Assembly: GCA_036320915.1 (NCBI GenBank)
Contig: JAXBDG010000008.1
Coordinates: 1,984,001 to 2,048,000 of the forward strand
Direction of reading: 5' to 3'
DNA: 64,000 bases
Source: Linnemannia elongata
Taxonomy: Eukaryota > Mortierellomycota > Mortierellomycetes > Mortierellales > Mortierellaceae
The notes under the pieces are model-generated. The model was not told the origin of the DNA. It worked only from the letters and a program-made list of their open reading frames with translations, and made no database searches. A program made the translations under genes and the position numbers. Positions 47,617 to 64,000 of the stretch are shown here, in pieces. Numbering within the stretch: position 1 is the first letter of the stretch; each line of letters starts with the position of its first letter.

Positions 47617-49186
47617 TTATTCGAACAGGCCTTTGAAGAAGCCGTCGAATTCAGCCATGCTCTTGTTCATACTGCTGTCACGCTTATCGTTACCCTTAAC
47701 AAGAGTCGATCCATGGTCTACGAGCTTGTCAGAGTCAACAGTTTCCTTCACGCGGTCGTAATTTTCTCCGCGTTTGTTGTTGTCAACATCAGCTTGTCTG
47801 CTTCGTTCCCTGTCACCGGCACTATAACTGCGACCGTAGCTCCGTCTTTCCCTGCTGTCCTGTTTGTCGTAACCATCACTTGTTGAGCGCGATCGTCTGT
47901 GGTCTCGATGCGAAGGTGATCGTGATCGCTCAGAATGCTCCACTCGATCCTTGCTGTCTGCCTTGACTTCATCTCGACGGCTACTAGACTTCCTCCGCTT
48001 GGACGATTCCTGACGATCCCGGCGAGAGGTTTCTGATATATCGGCGTCGCGATCCCACTCTCTCGAATGAGTCCTGCTCCTCCGTTTCGAACGCGTCGAA
48101 GATTCGTGATATCGGCTGCTGTGATATCGGGAAGTCTCTGACACTTCACCTCCAGCTGCCCTGTCTCTCGATGAACTCCGGCTTCTCTGTTTCAATGACT
48201 CTTCTGCTGCTGCTGCTGCTCCTGTTGCCGTTACTGGTGCCGCTGACGTAGAAGCAGATTCATCCTCTCGACTCGAGTTGGCGTGCTTGTGGGTCGACTT
48301 GTAGTTGAGCTTGTATGAACACTTCTCGCACAGTCGAACCTTGACCAGTGCATTCTTCTTCTCTCCTTGCTCGACGTATCCAAAGTTGATTTCCCAGCTC
48401 TCCAGTCCTTTCGATTCGTTGCACTTCAAGTTGCCGCATGTGAATTGACCTATTGTCATCAGGCCCAGGAGAGAATTGTAGTATTTCAGTCAGTGTTATG
48501 CCTCTTTCAACCTTACAGACGACAAATAAAGAATGTCCTATCATTCGCAGATATGACAAATTGACTTACCTTTTCCACTAATAACCTCCTTCTCATTCCG
48601 CCACCGCATCGCAACCCGCCCCTCCTTATAATACTTGAGCTCGACCAACGCATACTCCTTGAACAGCTTATCATAATACTTCTTGGCAATCCGTTTCTCC
48701 CATGTCAAATCTTGGTCGTCCGACTCTGATCTCAGGAACCTAAAACAAGAGTTATCCAAATGATAAATAATATTAGGTCATGAGTCCAAGCCATTTGTTC
48801 ACCTGCATAGCTCACAGAGCTTGTGCGCTTTTTTGCTTTATGTAATTGTTTCGCTCAAATATGGTTACCGATGATTCTCGTGGAGGATATCCCGTTCAGT
48901 GATAGGGCGTGATTCTTGAGTTGACGATGGTTTGTCATTGTTGTAGAACTTGACATAGTTCTCGATAAAGTGCTGGTGTTTGGTCCACTGATAGGAAAAC
49001 AAAAAGGGAGGCGAAGCAAAAGAGGACAAAAAGCGTCAACGAAAGGGGGTGAGAAGAGGGGGTTGAGGATGCTGATGGAATCTAACAACCTGCTCGTTTG
49101 GCATCGGTAAGCATGAGGTTTCCACTTACGGCGTCCATGCCACCAAGACCTTGGCGGTAGACTTCCTGTGTCTGTGGTTGCGGCAT
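47617..49186 (-). CDS. FRA10AC1 homologue, spliceosome-associated protein
   Basis: Homologue of animal and plant FRA10AC1, a nuclear protein associated with the spliceosome. Exons 49186-49130, 48987-48869, 48739-48570 and 48449-47617 encode 392 aa. The core is highly conserved: ILHENHRFLRSESDDQDLTW, EKRIAKKYYDKLFKEYALVE, RWRNEKEVISGKGQFTCGN and SWEINFGYVEQGEKKNALVK. Two Cys pairs (CGNLKC and CEKC) look like a zinc site. The C-terminal 190 residues are Arg/Ser/Asp-rich, an RS-like tail typical of splicing factors, and the last residues (FDGFFKGLFE) match the family's acidic/aromatic end. All splice phases agree. The next gene downstream (-) is Rgp1's opposite end and upstream is SUMO, 197 bp away. 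Confidence 0.93.
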
Positions 49187-49383
49187 GGTGTAGATGTTGA
49201 AAGTTGAAATGAATGAAAGAACAAAAAACGAAGCTGTGCCCACTTAGATTTTTTTTCTGTTCAAATTTATTTAAATTCAGCAAAAGGCAGGGAAAAAAAG
49301 AGGAGCTATCCTTTGTGTTGGCAATGTTGTGGGCGTCGTTGGCGTTGGTGTTGAGACTTGGCGGGTTGTAGGCCAAAAACCGC

Positions 49384-50182
49384 TTACAGACATCCTCCGA
49401 CCTGCTCAACCATCACGTCGATCGAGTCACCATCCTCCATTTCCAGCTAAATCCATCACAATTGTTGGAAAAGAGTCAGCTTGTCAGTACTTCCACTCAT
49501 TTGCATACACACCTTGGATACCAGGACAACATCACGCAGAAAAAGGACATTCAACACGTTAGAGTGCAACCATACCTCATTGGGGGTGTTGGTGGGCTGG
49601 ATTCTCTCGCCATCATAGAGGAAACGGACACTTCCAACGTGCTTTCCCTGACGCTCGCAGTATGCCTCCATCAGCTTCTTCAACTGTGTCGAACGCTTGA
49701 TCTTGAAAAAGACCTCAGATTGGTCCTAAGTTATGAGAGTGGCAAAAAAAAGTGGAGAATATGATTATTAGGTTGGTGTCGACGATGGACTCGTTACGCA
49801 CCTTTGCCACCATTTTCTTGCGTACGCAGTATACAATGATAACAAAAGTCGGTAGTTTCTTCGCCGAGAGCCAAGCGTTTAAGACGGCACTGACGCTGTT
49901 TGTCGAATATGGTAGAACAGCTGATTGCCACCACATTGCTTTTCCTTGCTTTTCTTTCTGCTTCCCTTTATCCAGCGTTAAGACAACAGACAGCATATCT
50001 AGGCCTCCCATTTTTCGTTTGTTTATCGTTTTGTTTCGGAGCCAAGGTCAAGGTTGTTCCTGCGTCGCCAAGAAGTAAGAAGAAAAGACGACGTGTCCGA
50101 GAAGGCGTACCTGTCCAACGACCTTGAGGTTGATGTGCTCCACTGCACCGGTCTCGGGTTTCTTGTCAACTTCGTCGCCCAT
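49384..50182 (-). CDS. SMT3: SUMO (Smt3) ubiquitin-like modifier
   Basis: Small ubiquitin-like modifier conjugated to lysines of nuclear and other proteins. Three phase-0 exons, 50182-50111, 49725-49576 and 49446-49384, encode a 94-aa precursor. INLKVVGQ, then DQSEVFFKIKRSTQLKKLME, YCERQGKHVGSVRFLYDGER and QPTNTPNE are the SUMO beta-grasp core. LEMEDGDSIDVMVEQVGG ends in the Gly-Gly used for conjugation, followed by only two residues (CL) to be removed by a Ulp-type protease. The N-terminal extension is short (about 16 residues). Introns are 385 and 129 nt. The gene sits 165 bp downstream of the PFK stop codon on the same strand. Confidence 0.97.
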
Positions 50183-50347
50183 GTTGTTGATGTTGTTGGT
50201 GTTGGTGTTGTTGGGAGGAGAGATTTACTTTTTCTTCCATCTCTTCAGTTCAAGGCTTTCTTTTGAAAGATGACTAGTAGCAATTACGATTATTTTGACT
50301 TCTTTATTTTTAATCTATTTACAAAGGTTGTGTTTGAATTCATTCAT

Positions 50348-54279
<3,932 letters not shown>

Positions 54280-55282
54280 GGTCGTAGTGTTATTAGAGGG
54301 TTATGAATGAGTGAGTGAATGAATGAGAGCGAGAGTGATGGAGAGGTGAAAAGAGGAAGGAGGGTGAGAGGAGAGGTGTGGAGTGGAATGAGAATGGAGA
54401 GGGTGAAGGCTTTTTTTTGTTGGGTGAGTGGAAGGGTAGGCGAGTGTGAAGAAAAGAAGAAGAAAAGAAAGAAAGAGAGGCAAAGAGAAGGGAAAGGTGG
54501 GTCTATTTCTACTTGTTCTGGATGTTCGGTCTTGTATGTCTGTCTGTCTGTCTGTCTACTTGTGTCCTTATCCTGATATCATGCACTTGCCTATGCATAC
54601 ATCATTGGACCGTGTATCCAACCTCCCCTCTCCGACTTCCAAACAATTGCTTTTCTTTTCCTTCTTTCCTTCTTTCCAGCCTTGACCTTCTCGATTTGGC
54701 ACATGCCTAAACACCCACATTGTACTCAGCAAATCTCTGAGACGCGTCTTGGGGTTTTATTTGCTGCTGCTCACTCACACAAATACTTCAGCCAGATATC
54801 ACAGCCGGCTCTTGCCTTTCTGGGACAACCCACCTTTTTCTCTGATGAAAGACATGCACATGTATCCCAGGCGCCGTCAGCTCGGATTCGATCGTCCCTT
54901 CTTTGTCTCGTCCCTTTGCCCTTTTGTCTTTTATGTCACTTTCTCCTATCGCTCTCAACCCCGTCCGTCATCAATGCTTAATTAGAGAGACACAATCCTC
55001 CTCTCCCGAACGCATGCATCGGCATCGACATAAGCATCGGCATAAGATTACATGTGGTGGCCAAGGGGCCTGCATGTGCCACATTGTGTCATTTTCATTT
55101 GCCATCGTTGCCAATAACAACCCACTATTACAAAGCCAAGCGCATGTGCATCCTGCCGTTTGTGTATTTTTAAATGCGCTATGATACATTCTTGAAATTC
55201 CGTGCATAGATCCCATGCTCGGATCATGCCCCCGTCGGCCTTAACCCACAAATAAAGAAAGGGCTGGTTTGAAAAAGGGCAA
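54280..55282. other. Spacer: PFK promoter and IK 3' flank
   Basis: 1.0 kb. Next to the PFK start the plus strand is purine-rich (sense CT-rich leader, about 54300-54500). A second CTGT microsatellite is at 54537-54557. The remainder has no supported ORF. Confidence 0.45.
54537..54557 (+). repeat. (CTGT)n microsatellite upstream of PFK
   Basis: About five tandem CTGT units roughly 260 bp upstream of the PFK start codon, the same unit as in PFK intron 1. Confidence 0.8.
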
Positions 55283-57413
55283 TCACCGGTTCTTGCGTCG
55301 TTTGCTTCGGTTATCGCCTCCACCACCACCGCCGCCGGAGGAACCATCGTCTGGCCGTGACCTGGACTTTTGGTTGCCGCCACCGCTAGCGCCACTATTT
55401 TTCTCCATAAGACGACTGATCCGCTGCCAATCGCGATCGAGCTTCTCATCCTTACTGAGACCCTTACCCTTTCCATCATCCCAGGAACCAGTCTTTCGGC
55501 CCTCGCTCATCTTGACACCATACTGGAATGACGTCTTGGGAATCACCTCAACTGTATCCTTGTACCGATTAAAACCCTCCTCTGTATCAAAGTCAAACCG
55601 TCCCAGTTGGGCCCGCTTGTTCTTGTGTGTGCCTTTGTCGATCAAGATAGTCGATTGTCCCTCATCCTCCTCATCATCCGAGTCGTATGCCGTCCCTGTG
55701 TAGCTTCGCCCACCCATACCAAGGCCGTATGCGGAGTAATAGTCGGCGTCCTCATCCACTTCCAAATCATCCAACCTTGGTTTCCGGCCGGACAATGCCT
55801 TCTCGTTGAGTGGTGTCGTGTACTCTGGTGCAGTAGGAGGTGCATATTTGGACGCAGGCGCCTCTCTAGATTCGTTGCGCGTGCTTGTTGAGACTTCATC
55901 GGCCTCACCGCCTTCACTGCCACCACTGCCTTCCTCATCACTGTCATCGTCAAAGTAGTTCGACATGTCCATCTCAGAAGGTCTTGCTGGTCCCAATTCC
56001 GGCGCATCCTCCACTGAAGCACCTCCCTGGGCGAATGGTTCCGCGTTCTCTGCATATTCTGCATCCTGATCGTCTTCGCTCTCCTCGCCAAAGTAGTGGC
56101 TCATGTCAACGTCGTCCGGCCTGGAAGGTCCAACCATCGGTCCTTGATCGTCGCCATCAACATCCATAGCGTTTTGTGGTGCTGACGACTCATCGCCATA
56201 AGCAGGCTCCAAAACATAGTCCCGACCCACATCAGCAAAGATGTCCTCACCGTCGACATCCGGCTCCATCATTGGCAAGATCTCCTCGTCCTGTAGCTTC
56301 TGTGCGGCCTCCTTGGCAGCGGCAGCAGCCGCCGCCTTCCGCTTCGCCTTGAGCTCAGCTTCATGGTCTCCGACCTTACGTTCGCCCGTACGGATCGCAG
56401 TCAAGACGTGCATGACCTTCTTCATCACCATATCTGCTTCTGGGTTCTCCACCTCACCGGCCTGGTGCAGTTCGACATCGACTTTACTCCTGACCACTGT
56501 TGTTGGGACCACGAAGGGGTTATTGTCCTCGACCACTCCGTCCTTGGACTTCTTGCTCTTCTTGGTGATGGGCACCTCAAAAATGAACACTGTCCGTCCT
56601 GGTATAAACATCTCATTGACCTTGGGGGGTTTCCTGCCTGATTCTTCGATCGCGTACCTGTAGATGTTGCCTGCGAGTGCGCTGCTCATCTCCGGCTTTT
56701 CTTCTGGGAGCTGCTCAGTCGTGCTTGCCTCGGCTTTCGCCACAGATTTCTCCACCGTCTCAAAGACCTCATCCAAGTCGGCCTCGGGGGCCTCATCCAT
56801 CTCCTCTTGTCTGACCTTCTTTAACAGCGCATAATCCAGTCCCTTGACTAAATGTGTGTGCTCTCTGTCACCTCCCAGGAACTTGGACTGCTCATATATG
56901 ACCTCTGGAGCTACATCGGTGGCAGCCTCCTCTAGTGTCGTAAGGATTTGCTCCGTCTCCACATAATCGGGGTTGATACCCTGCCGACGCTCTGTTGCTC
57001 TGTCTCTGTACTTTGATGTTGCCGACGAGGCTTCCTTGTTTGGGTTCTTTTGCGAGGGTTTCTTGTGCTTGTGCTTGTTTGAACCGCCCTCAGATGATCG
57101 TGGAGTCTGGGGTACAGGGGCACGGGATGTCCTGTTCGCCATGCCAAGAGCTCTCATGCCGCCTCCTGAAAACGTTCCCTTGATCCCTGTCTGTCCTCCT
57201 GGCGCCGCTCGTGGTGTCGATAGCAGCTTCCGGAAATCATCCTGGCTCATTCTATTGCCGTTCAAGATAACAAGTAAGGCGTTAGCTTGCTGCGTTGTAT
57301 ACATATAACTCATTCCAATATGTATGATTAAGTGTCCTTTCTTACCCTCCAGCCTTCTCAGCTGGCTTCTCAGCTGGAGGCTTGAACTCTGGCGGCGGCA
57401 TGGGGTTCGACAT
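55283..57413 (-). CDS. IK/RED-family spliceosomal protein
   Basis: Homologue of RED (IK), a component of the spliceosomal B complex that works with SMU1. Two exons, 57413-57346 and 57251-55283, encode 678 aa. The first exon gives MSNPMPPPEFKPPAEKP, and the junction restores GGMSQDDFRKLLSTPRAA. The family signature is the block FLGGDREHTHLVKGLDYALL. It is followed by GNIYRYAIEESGRKPPKVNE and FIPGRTVFIFEVP, and near the C-terminus by FDFDTEEGFNRYKDTVEVIP, SFQYGVKMSEGRKT and KLDRDWQRISRLM. The Asp/Glu-rich middle (about 370-560) is disordered. The Arg-Glu/Arg-Asp dipeptide tract that gave animal RED its name is not obvious. It is divergent from the Rsc9-like gene across 238 bp. Confidence 0.93.
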
Positions 57414-57651
57414 GGTGGCAAGTGGGTCGTTGTTGTGTGAGAGGATGGGCGGACAGCACCTTTTTTGAGGATCTTGATGACGTCACACTTATTTATTGAG
57501 GGGCCTTTCCGTCCAAAAGCGCGTGCAGTTTCCCTGTGGTTGCAACACTTGCATCGCCTTGCTTACATCCTCTACCCACGTTTTATTTCAAACCAACAAC
57601 TCAAAAGGAACCTACACACTACTACAGGAGCAGATAACAGCAATTACAGAC
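57414..57651. promoter_or_regulatory. Bidirectional promoter, IK/RED and Rsc9-like genes
   Basis: Only 238 bp separate the two start codons, so both genes must share promoter sequence. It holds a perfect TGACGTCA at 57478-57485. A long leader ORF reading into the Rsc9 frame has no in-frame ATG with good context. Confidence 0.6.
57478..57485. promoter_or_regulatory. CRE/ATF-type palindrome TGACGTCA
   Basis: Perfect CRE palindrome near the IK side of the bidirectional promoter, 65 bp upstream of the IK start codon and 167 bp upstream of the Rsc9-like start. Binding by an ATF/CREB bZIP protein is inferred from the motif. Confidence 0.45.
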
Positions 57652-60447
57652 ATGCGTCGGGAAGGAACCATCGAATACACGGATGAGTACAACCGGTTCA
57701 TGGCTCGGTTGGAGGCATTCCATCACAAGCACGGGTAAATCGACTGCTCTTCGTTCTCTCTGTCACACACACACACTCTCTCTTTCTCATTGACATCTCC
57801 AGAGGAGGAAGAGGAGGACCTGAGAACTACTACTGAAGCCAGGTCTGCAGGGGGGACTAACACAAAGAATTTTTGTTCATTCCCCACCCTACAAAACTCC
57901 AACAAACAGTACGATCCTCAATCGAGAGCCAGTCCTAGGTTCACAGCGCCTCGATCTTCTCAAAGTCTACAAACTTGTCACGGCTCATGGTGGATGTGAA
58001 AAGGTGAGTGTGTGACAAAAGTGATCGTTTGTTTGTTTGTTTGTATGAAACTAAGTCGCGTCCAAATAATAGCGTTGCCGCTAACTTCAGTGTTTTTTGA
58101 TTTTTTTCATGAAACAGGTTACTTCTGAACGTGGATGGAAGAGGATCACCTTGCCTTTCAACTTCCCACCAACGTGCACCAACAGTGCCTATGTCATGAA
58201 GAGTGTCTATGTCAAGAATCTGGAGCTCTTTGAGCAGGAGGATTTCTTTGGCAAGGACGTGCCCGTCAACAAGTTTGAGACACAGGAATCGAACATCACA
58301 CGATCTCGGGAAGGTATATATGACTGATCCAGGATCACAGTCAAGCCTTCTTTTTGCGTACTTATAATGAGAAGGCTTGAGGCATGGCGGGCAGCATTTT
58401 AACTCTCTCTTCCCCCACTCTCAAAAAATGTTTTTAGCATCGCAAGCACCCACCACCAGACGCGGACCCTACATGACCCAGCAGATGAAACTGCAACTTC
58501 AACAGCAACAGGCACAACAGGCGGCAGCACAACAACAGGCACAGCAACAGGCACAGCAGGCACAGCAGCAGCACCCAATTCCCCAGCAGCCTGTCCCACA
58601 ACCCATGCCCCAGGCCCCACAGGCCCCACCAACAGCAGCACCCGTCGCCGCGGTTGTGAGACCATCCAACTTTTACGAGGGCTACTACATCGAGGGCGGT
58701 CATCAGAACAGGATTCTGTTGTCACTCAAGTCAGAGCTTCCCAACGAGGTCGACTGGGCATTCAGCAGGCTTATCTCGTTATCGTTTGAGTGGAACGAGT
58801 TTTCGTTGAACATGATTCCAGGGCTGCTTAACGAGCTTCTTTCGTTCGCTCAGCCGTTTTTCGAGTGGTGGGCAACACTGGAGCCAAAGGCTATCGACGA
58901 GCTCATGGATGACGATGTCTTGAACATGAACGAAACCCACAACTTGGAGCGTGTCCTTCAGGTGTTCCACATCCTCCGCAATCTCTCGTTCCTCGACCAA
59001 AACATCAGCATTCTTACCGAGCACTCTGGATTCAGGAAGATGCTCCAACAGGGCCTCTCGATGCCATCTTCAACACAGCTCAACGAACTCCGAATCTACT
59101 GTCTGGACACCCTGGAGTGCCTGAGCATCCATATCACGTTGCGTTCCAAGTTTGACGTGTATCTTCGGGAACTTCACAAATTGCTTCACACCAGCGACAA
59201 GGCGTTGATCTTGGGAAGTCTCCGTGCTCTGACTCGACTGGCCGCTAATGAGCACAACGAGAAGATCCTGAGCGACATTGATCCGGACATTATCGAGAGG
59301 ATATCCCAGTTGCTGTTGATCCAGGACGATGAGTTGATTGGCGCTACTCTCGACTACCTCTACCAGTTCTCAAGCTTCCACGGAGACGCAGCAGTTCAGA
59401 TCGCCAAGAGCTTTCCAGGAAACATCGTGTCGGTCCTTGTCCGATTCTTGTCATGGGGCAGTCCCAAGTCTGTGCCAGCGCCCGTCACAGTCGACCCCGC
59501 GCAACAGATTCTTCACGAGCCATATCGTGCTCTTCACTGGTAGGTGTTTTCGGATGTTTGCTTCTGTTGCCTGGCGGCCGATGACATTACAACTGGATCC
59601 ATTTTACTCACAGATGTTTCAATTTCTCACAATACCTTGTGATAATTTAGGCTTCAGTCCAACTTTGAGAGCAACCCCCAGGCATACATCTACGAGGCGG
59701 ATCTCTTCAAGCTGTACCAGACAAAGTTTGCAGCTCATGGACCCATGCTTCGATCTGCAGATTTGGTGACAGTATCTCGTGTTGGATTCCCAAAGATGGA
59801 GACCAGCTTTGTACAGGGCCCCGAGGGAATGCCCCCGGTCCAGGTGATCCGTGGCATCGCCAAGAAGCACTGGATGGACTTTAGCGGAGGTAAGCTATTG
59901 CCCAGCCACAATGCTTCTGCTGCAGATTTTTACTGTTATTACTTTTAACTGACAGGTCTTGTTTGTCTTTACACGATGTTTTTTTTATGTAGCTGAGGAC
60001 AGGATACTCTGCAGATGGATTGGATGTCAGACTGTTGTCGCCAATGAGGCTGACCTCTTCAAGCACGCAGTTCAGGAACACATTTCCCCCGGCATGGGCC
60101 TCTACACTTGCCAATGGCTCAGCTGTCGACGCTTCACAACTCCAACCCACGACCGCCAACAAGTGATCAAACATCTCAAGACCCATTTCCCTCTCACACC
60201 TTCTGTTAAGCCTTTCTCTAACCGACCTCGGTGGTTTGATGTCCGCCCCAATGTACTGGAGCTGCCCAACCGGGATCTGGCGGGTATTCCGTTGACGGCG
60301 GTGTTTGTACTGAGGAACCTGTCACGACAGAAGCGGAACCAGAAGCTGTTCTTGCCATATGAGGAGAGTCTGGCCAGGATCATGGGCGAGTTCCCAAAGA
60401 TGTCGGCGTTCATCGTTGACATCTTGACTTACTTGAGGGTCGGTTAG
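57652..60447 (+). CDS. RSC9: Rsc9/ARID2-like subunit of a SWI/SNF (RSC/PBAF) remodeller
   Basis: Predicted DNA-binding subunit of an RSC/PBAF-type chromatin remodelling complex. Six exons (57652-57734, 57910-58003, 58118-58313, 58438-59539, 59651-59889, 59993-60447) encode 722 aa. The ARID domain spans about residues 10-110 (FMARLEAFHHKHG, LDLLKVYKLVTAHGGCEKV, GWKRITLPFNFPPTC). A Gln/Ala/Pro-rich linker follows. Residues about 230-500 form an armadillo-like helical region. Two C2H2 zinc fingers lie near 580-640 (CRWIGC..HAVQEH and CQWLSC..HLKTH), ahead of the conserved end with LTAVFVLRNLSRQKRNQKLF. This domain order is that of ARID2/Rsc9. The gene is head-to-head with IK/RED and tail-to-tail with NDUFAF7. 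Confidence 0.92.
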
Positions 60448-60608
60448 ACTATGGCAAAATGCATTGTGACACTTTGCATTAATTTCACACTTTCTTCTCA
60501 CCTCTGTAGTCTGTCCTTTTACAATATCTCTCATTTTGCGCATGCCTTTTAGAACACAACAATGATTAGCACAAATAATACGAAAAATGAACATGCAGTA
60601 TTGTTTTA

Positions 60609-62639
<2,031 letters not shown>

Positions 62640-62967
62640 TGAATGAATTTCTGATCCGGGCGGGCGGAGCAACAAGACGAGAGAAACTGATCAGCGCTTT
62701 TGGGGTTTCTTGGTTTTAAAAGATATGGCGGTCACACACACACGCAGGGTTGCAGAGTACAAGACGCACATATTTGTTGGTGCGCACCGTTTTGTTCACC
62801 TTTTTCTTCTTTACGTTTCGCATTCGACTCTTCTTTCCCTCACACCTCTCATCTGACAGACTCCTCCCTCCTCACCCTTCGCCTCCCTCCTCCCTTTCTA
62901 TCACCTTTCTTCAACACCTACACTCGACTCCCTCTCACCGGAACAGCAACAGACTTACAACATCAGG
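62640..62967. promoter_or_regulatory. Bidirectional spacer, NDUFAF7 / Ptm1-like gene
   Basis: 328 bp between divergent starts. The right two-thirds are CT-rich, a probable 5' UTR of the plus-strand gene. A short CA repeat lies near 62734-62744. Confidence 0.5.
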
Positions 62968-64000
62968 ATGAGACTCAAGACCGCCTCATCCCTTTTGGTG
63001 GCCACAGCCCTCGCAGCAGTGTCTTATGCCCGCCCAGAATTGATCATATCCGACGACCAACGCTCGATCGTCAACATCGGTTCCTTTGGTTTCCTCCCCG
63101 GTGCCACTCTCGATATGAAGCTTCAGGACCTCGAGGTACAACAAAATCGCCTTTTTTATATCCATGAGTGGGGCAACGAGAGACTTCAACCAAAAGACGA
63201 CGTGGCAGGATCTTACTTGTCATAGCTTGGACTCCGCACCGTCCATAGACTTCACATAAAGAATAAGGCTTGGCAAAAGATCATGTTCACCCTGCACCGG
63301 ATTCTTACTATCCACAATGGCCTCACTAACGCAGATGCTTATCGTGAATCATTACAACCACATATAGATTACAAAATACAAGGGAGACGATGGCGAGGAG
63401 ACGCGCGTTGGATTCCTTATCCAGAAAGGCCCAACGGAAGCCGATGCCGTGAATTGGGAAGAGGGATGTCTCTTGGACGACCCTATCATCAAGGAGGAAA
63501 TCGAGCAGGGGCGAAGCGAGTTCCTTCGGCTCGATGCTACAAAGACGACGTACGCTTATCAGTTCTTTCACTTGGGCGCTCAGGGTTAGGCTATCTTCGA
63601 TTGCGAGTTGGATGTTGCTTCTCCACGAAGCTAACACCGCTGGCTCGCTTGTTTCCTTCTTTCTTTTCTAGATTCGAATACCATCATGACGTTATCAAAG
63701 GAGAGGAGGAAATGTGGAATATGTTGTTCCTTAACTGCCCGCGGAGTCTGGTTTCCTTCAAGGTACCCCTAATCATCATCATCATGATGAGCGCACGGTC
63801 GATTTTGATGTATATCGCATTGGAAACAAACAGGTATTAATTATGACCCCATTTCTACATTCCAATGTTTAGTTGAAGACAACAGAGATCAACCCAGGAA
63901 ATAACTATTTGAGTGCAGGAGACATTCCTTTGCCAAAGGTCTATGGAGGAGTTGCGCTGGCGTATTTTGTGGCGAGCGGTCTTTGGGCCTACATGTTATT
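62968..64000 (+). CDS. Ptm1/GPR107-type lung-7TM receptor family protein, N-terminal part
   Basis: N-terminal part of a Golgi/endosomal seven-TM protein of the LU7TM family (yeast Ptm1, human GPR107/108). The window ends inside TM1. Exon 1 (62968-63135) encodes a signal peptide (MRLKTASSLLVATALAAVSYA) and NIGSFGFLPGATLDMKLQDL, the family opening. Exon 2 starts at 63383 (GDDGEETRVGFLIQKG). Exon 3 is 63672-63762, with MLFLNCPRSLVSFK. Exon 4 starts at 63873, with the conserved YLSAGDIPLPKVYGGVALAY that leads into TM1. The donor of exon 2 is uncertain. The donor at 63562 keeps the exon 3 frame (YAYQFEYHHDV); the one at 63585 does not. An expected luminal domain is therefore present but compact. 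Confidence 0.85.

Overview
The window is nuclear DNA of a filamentous fungus. Its genes are split by many short GT-AG introns, intergenic spacers are CT-rich with homopolymer and tetranucleotide runs, and the gene set is typically fungal: a phosphofructokinase with an N-terminal glyoxalase-like domain, an ERT1/RDS2-type zinc-cluster regulator, Rgp1, Rsc9 and a DUF7721-type protein. A FRA10AC1 homologue, 7TM receptors resembling the cAMP-receptor-like class and TLC-domain paralogues fit an early-diverging fungus, most likely Mortierellomycota (Mortierella/Linnemannia type). That placement is an inference from gene content. Exons were joined by hand from GT-AG sites, reading-frame phase and family conservation. 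Twenty-one protein genes are supported. I found no rRNA, tRNA, CRISPR array or recognisable transposon.

Layout. 0.3-3.8 kb (-): CTDSPL2-like phosphatase. 5.7-7.4 kb (+): membrane-anchored LEA-like 11-mer repeat protein. 8.3-9.5 kb (+): ribosomal protein eS10. 11.8-12.6 kb (+): small secreted, probably GPI-anchored protein. 13.6-16.0 and 18.2-20.4 kb (+): tandem TLC-domain membrane proteins. 21.1-22.7 kb (+): tetraspanin. 22.9-24.7 kb (-): cyclin C. 24.7-26.7 kb: unassigned. 26.7-30.0 kb (+): TBC-domain Rab GAP. 31.0-32.3 kb (+): DUF7721-type protein. 32.8-35.3 and 37.0-38.2 kb (-): tandem 7TM receptors. 39.9-42.4 kb (+): ERT1/RDS2-type regulator. 42.6-43.6 kb (+): mitochondrial ribosomal protein bL28m. 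43.8-47.2 kb (-): Rgp1. 47.6-49.2 kb (-): FRA10AC1 homologue. 49.4-50.2 kb (-): SUMO. 50.3-54.3 kb (-): 6-phosphofructokinase. 55.3-57.4 kb (-): IK/RED. 57.7-60.4 kb (+): Rsc9/ARID2-like. 60.6-62.6 kb (-): NDUFAF7. 63.0 kb to the end (+): Ptm1/GPR107-type protein, cut by the window edge.

Most genes are conserved housekeeping genes of transcription (cyclin C, Rsc9, CTD-type phosphatase), splicing (IK, FRA10AC1), trafficking (Rgp1, TBC GAP, Ptm1), mitochondria (bL28m, NDUFAF7) and metabolism (PFK and a gluconeogenesis-type regulator). They do not form a pathway cluster. The lineage-specific content is the two tandem duplications of membrane proteins (TLC pair, 7TM receptor pair), each keeping intron position and phase while its soluble parts diverged, and the LEA-like protein with a very regular 11-residue period. 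Two divergent promoters carry a perfect TGACGTCA palindrome. I saw no convincing undescribed multi-gene system; the duplicated receptors, the LEA-like protein and the unassigned 1.9 kb interval are the best places to look.
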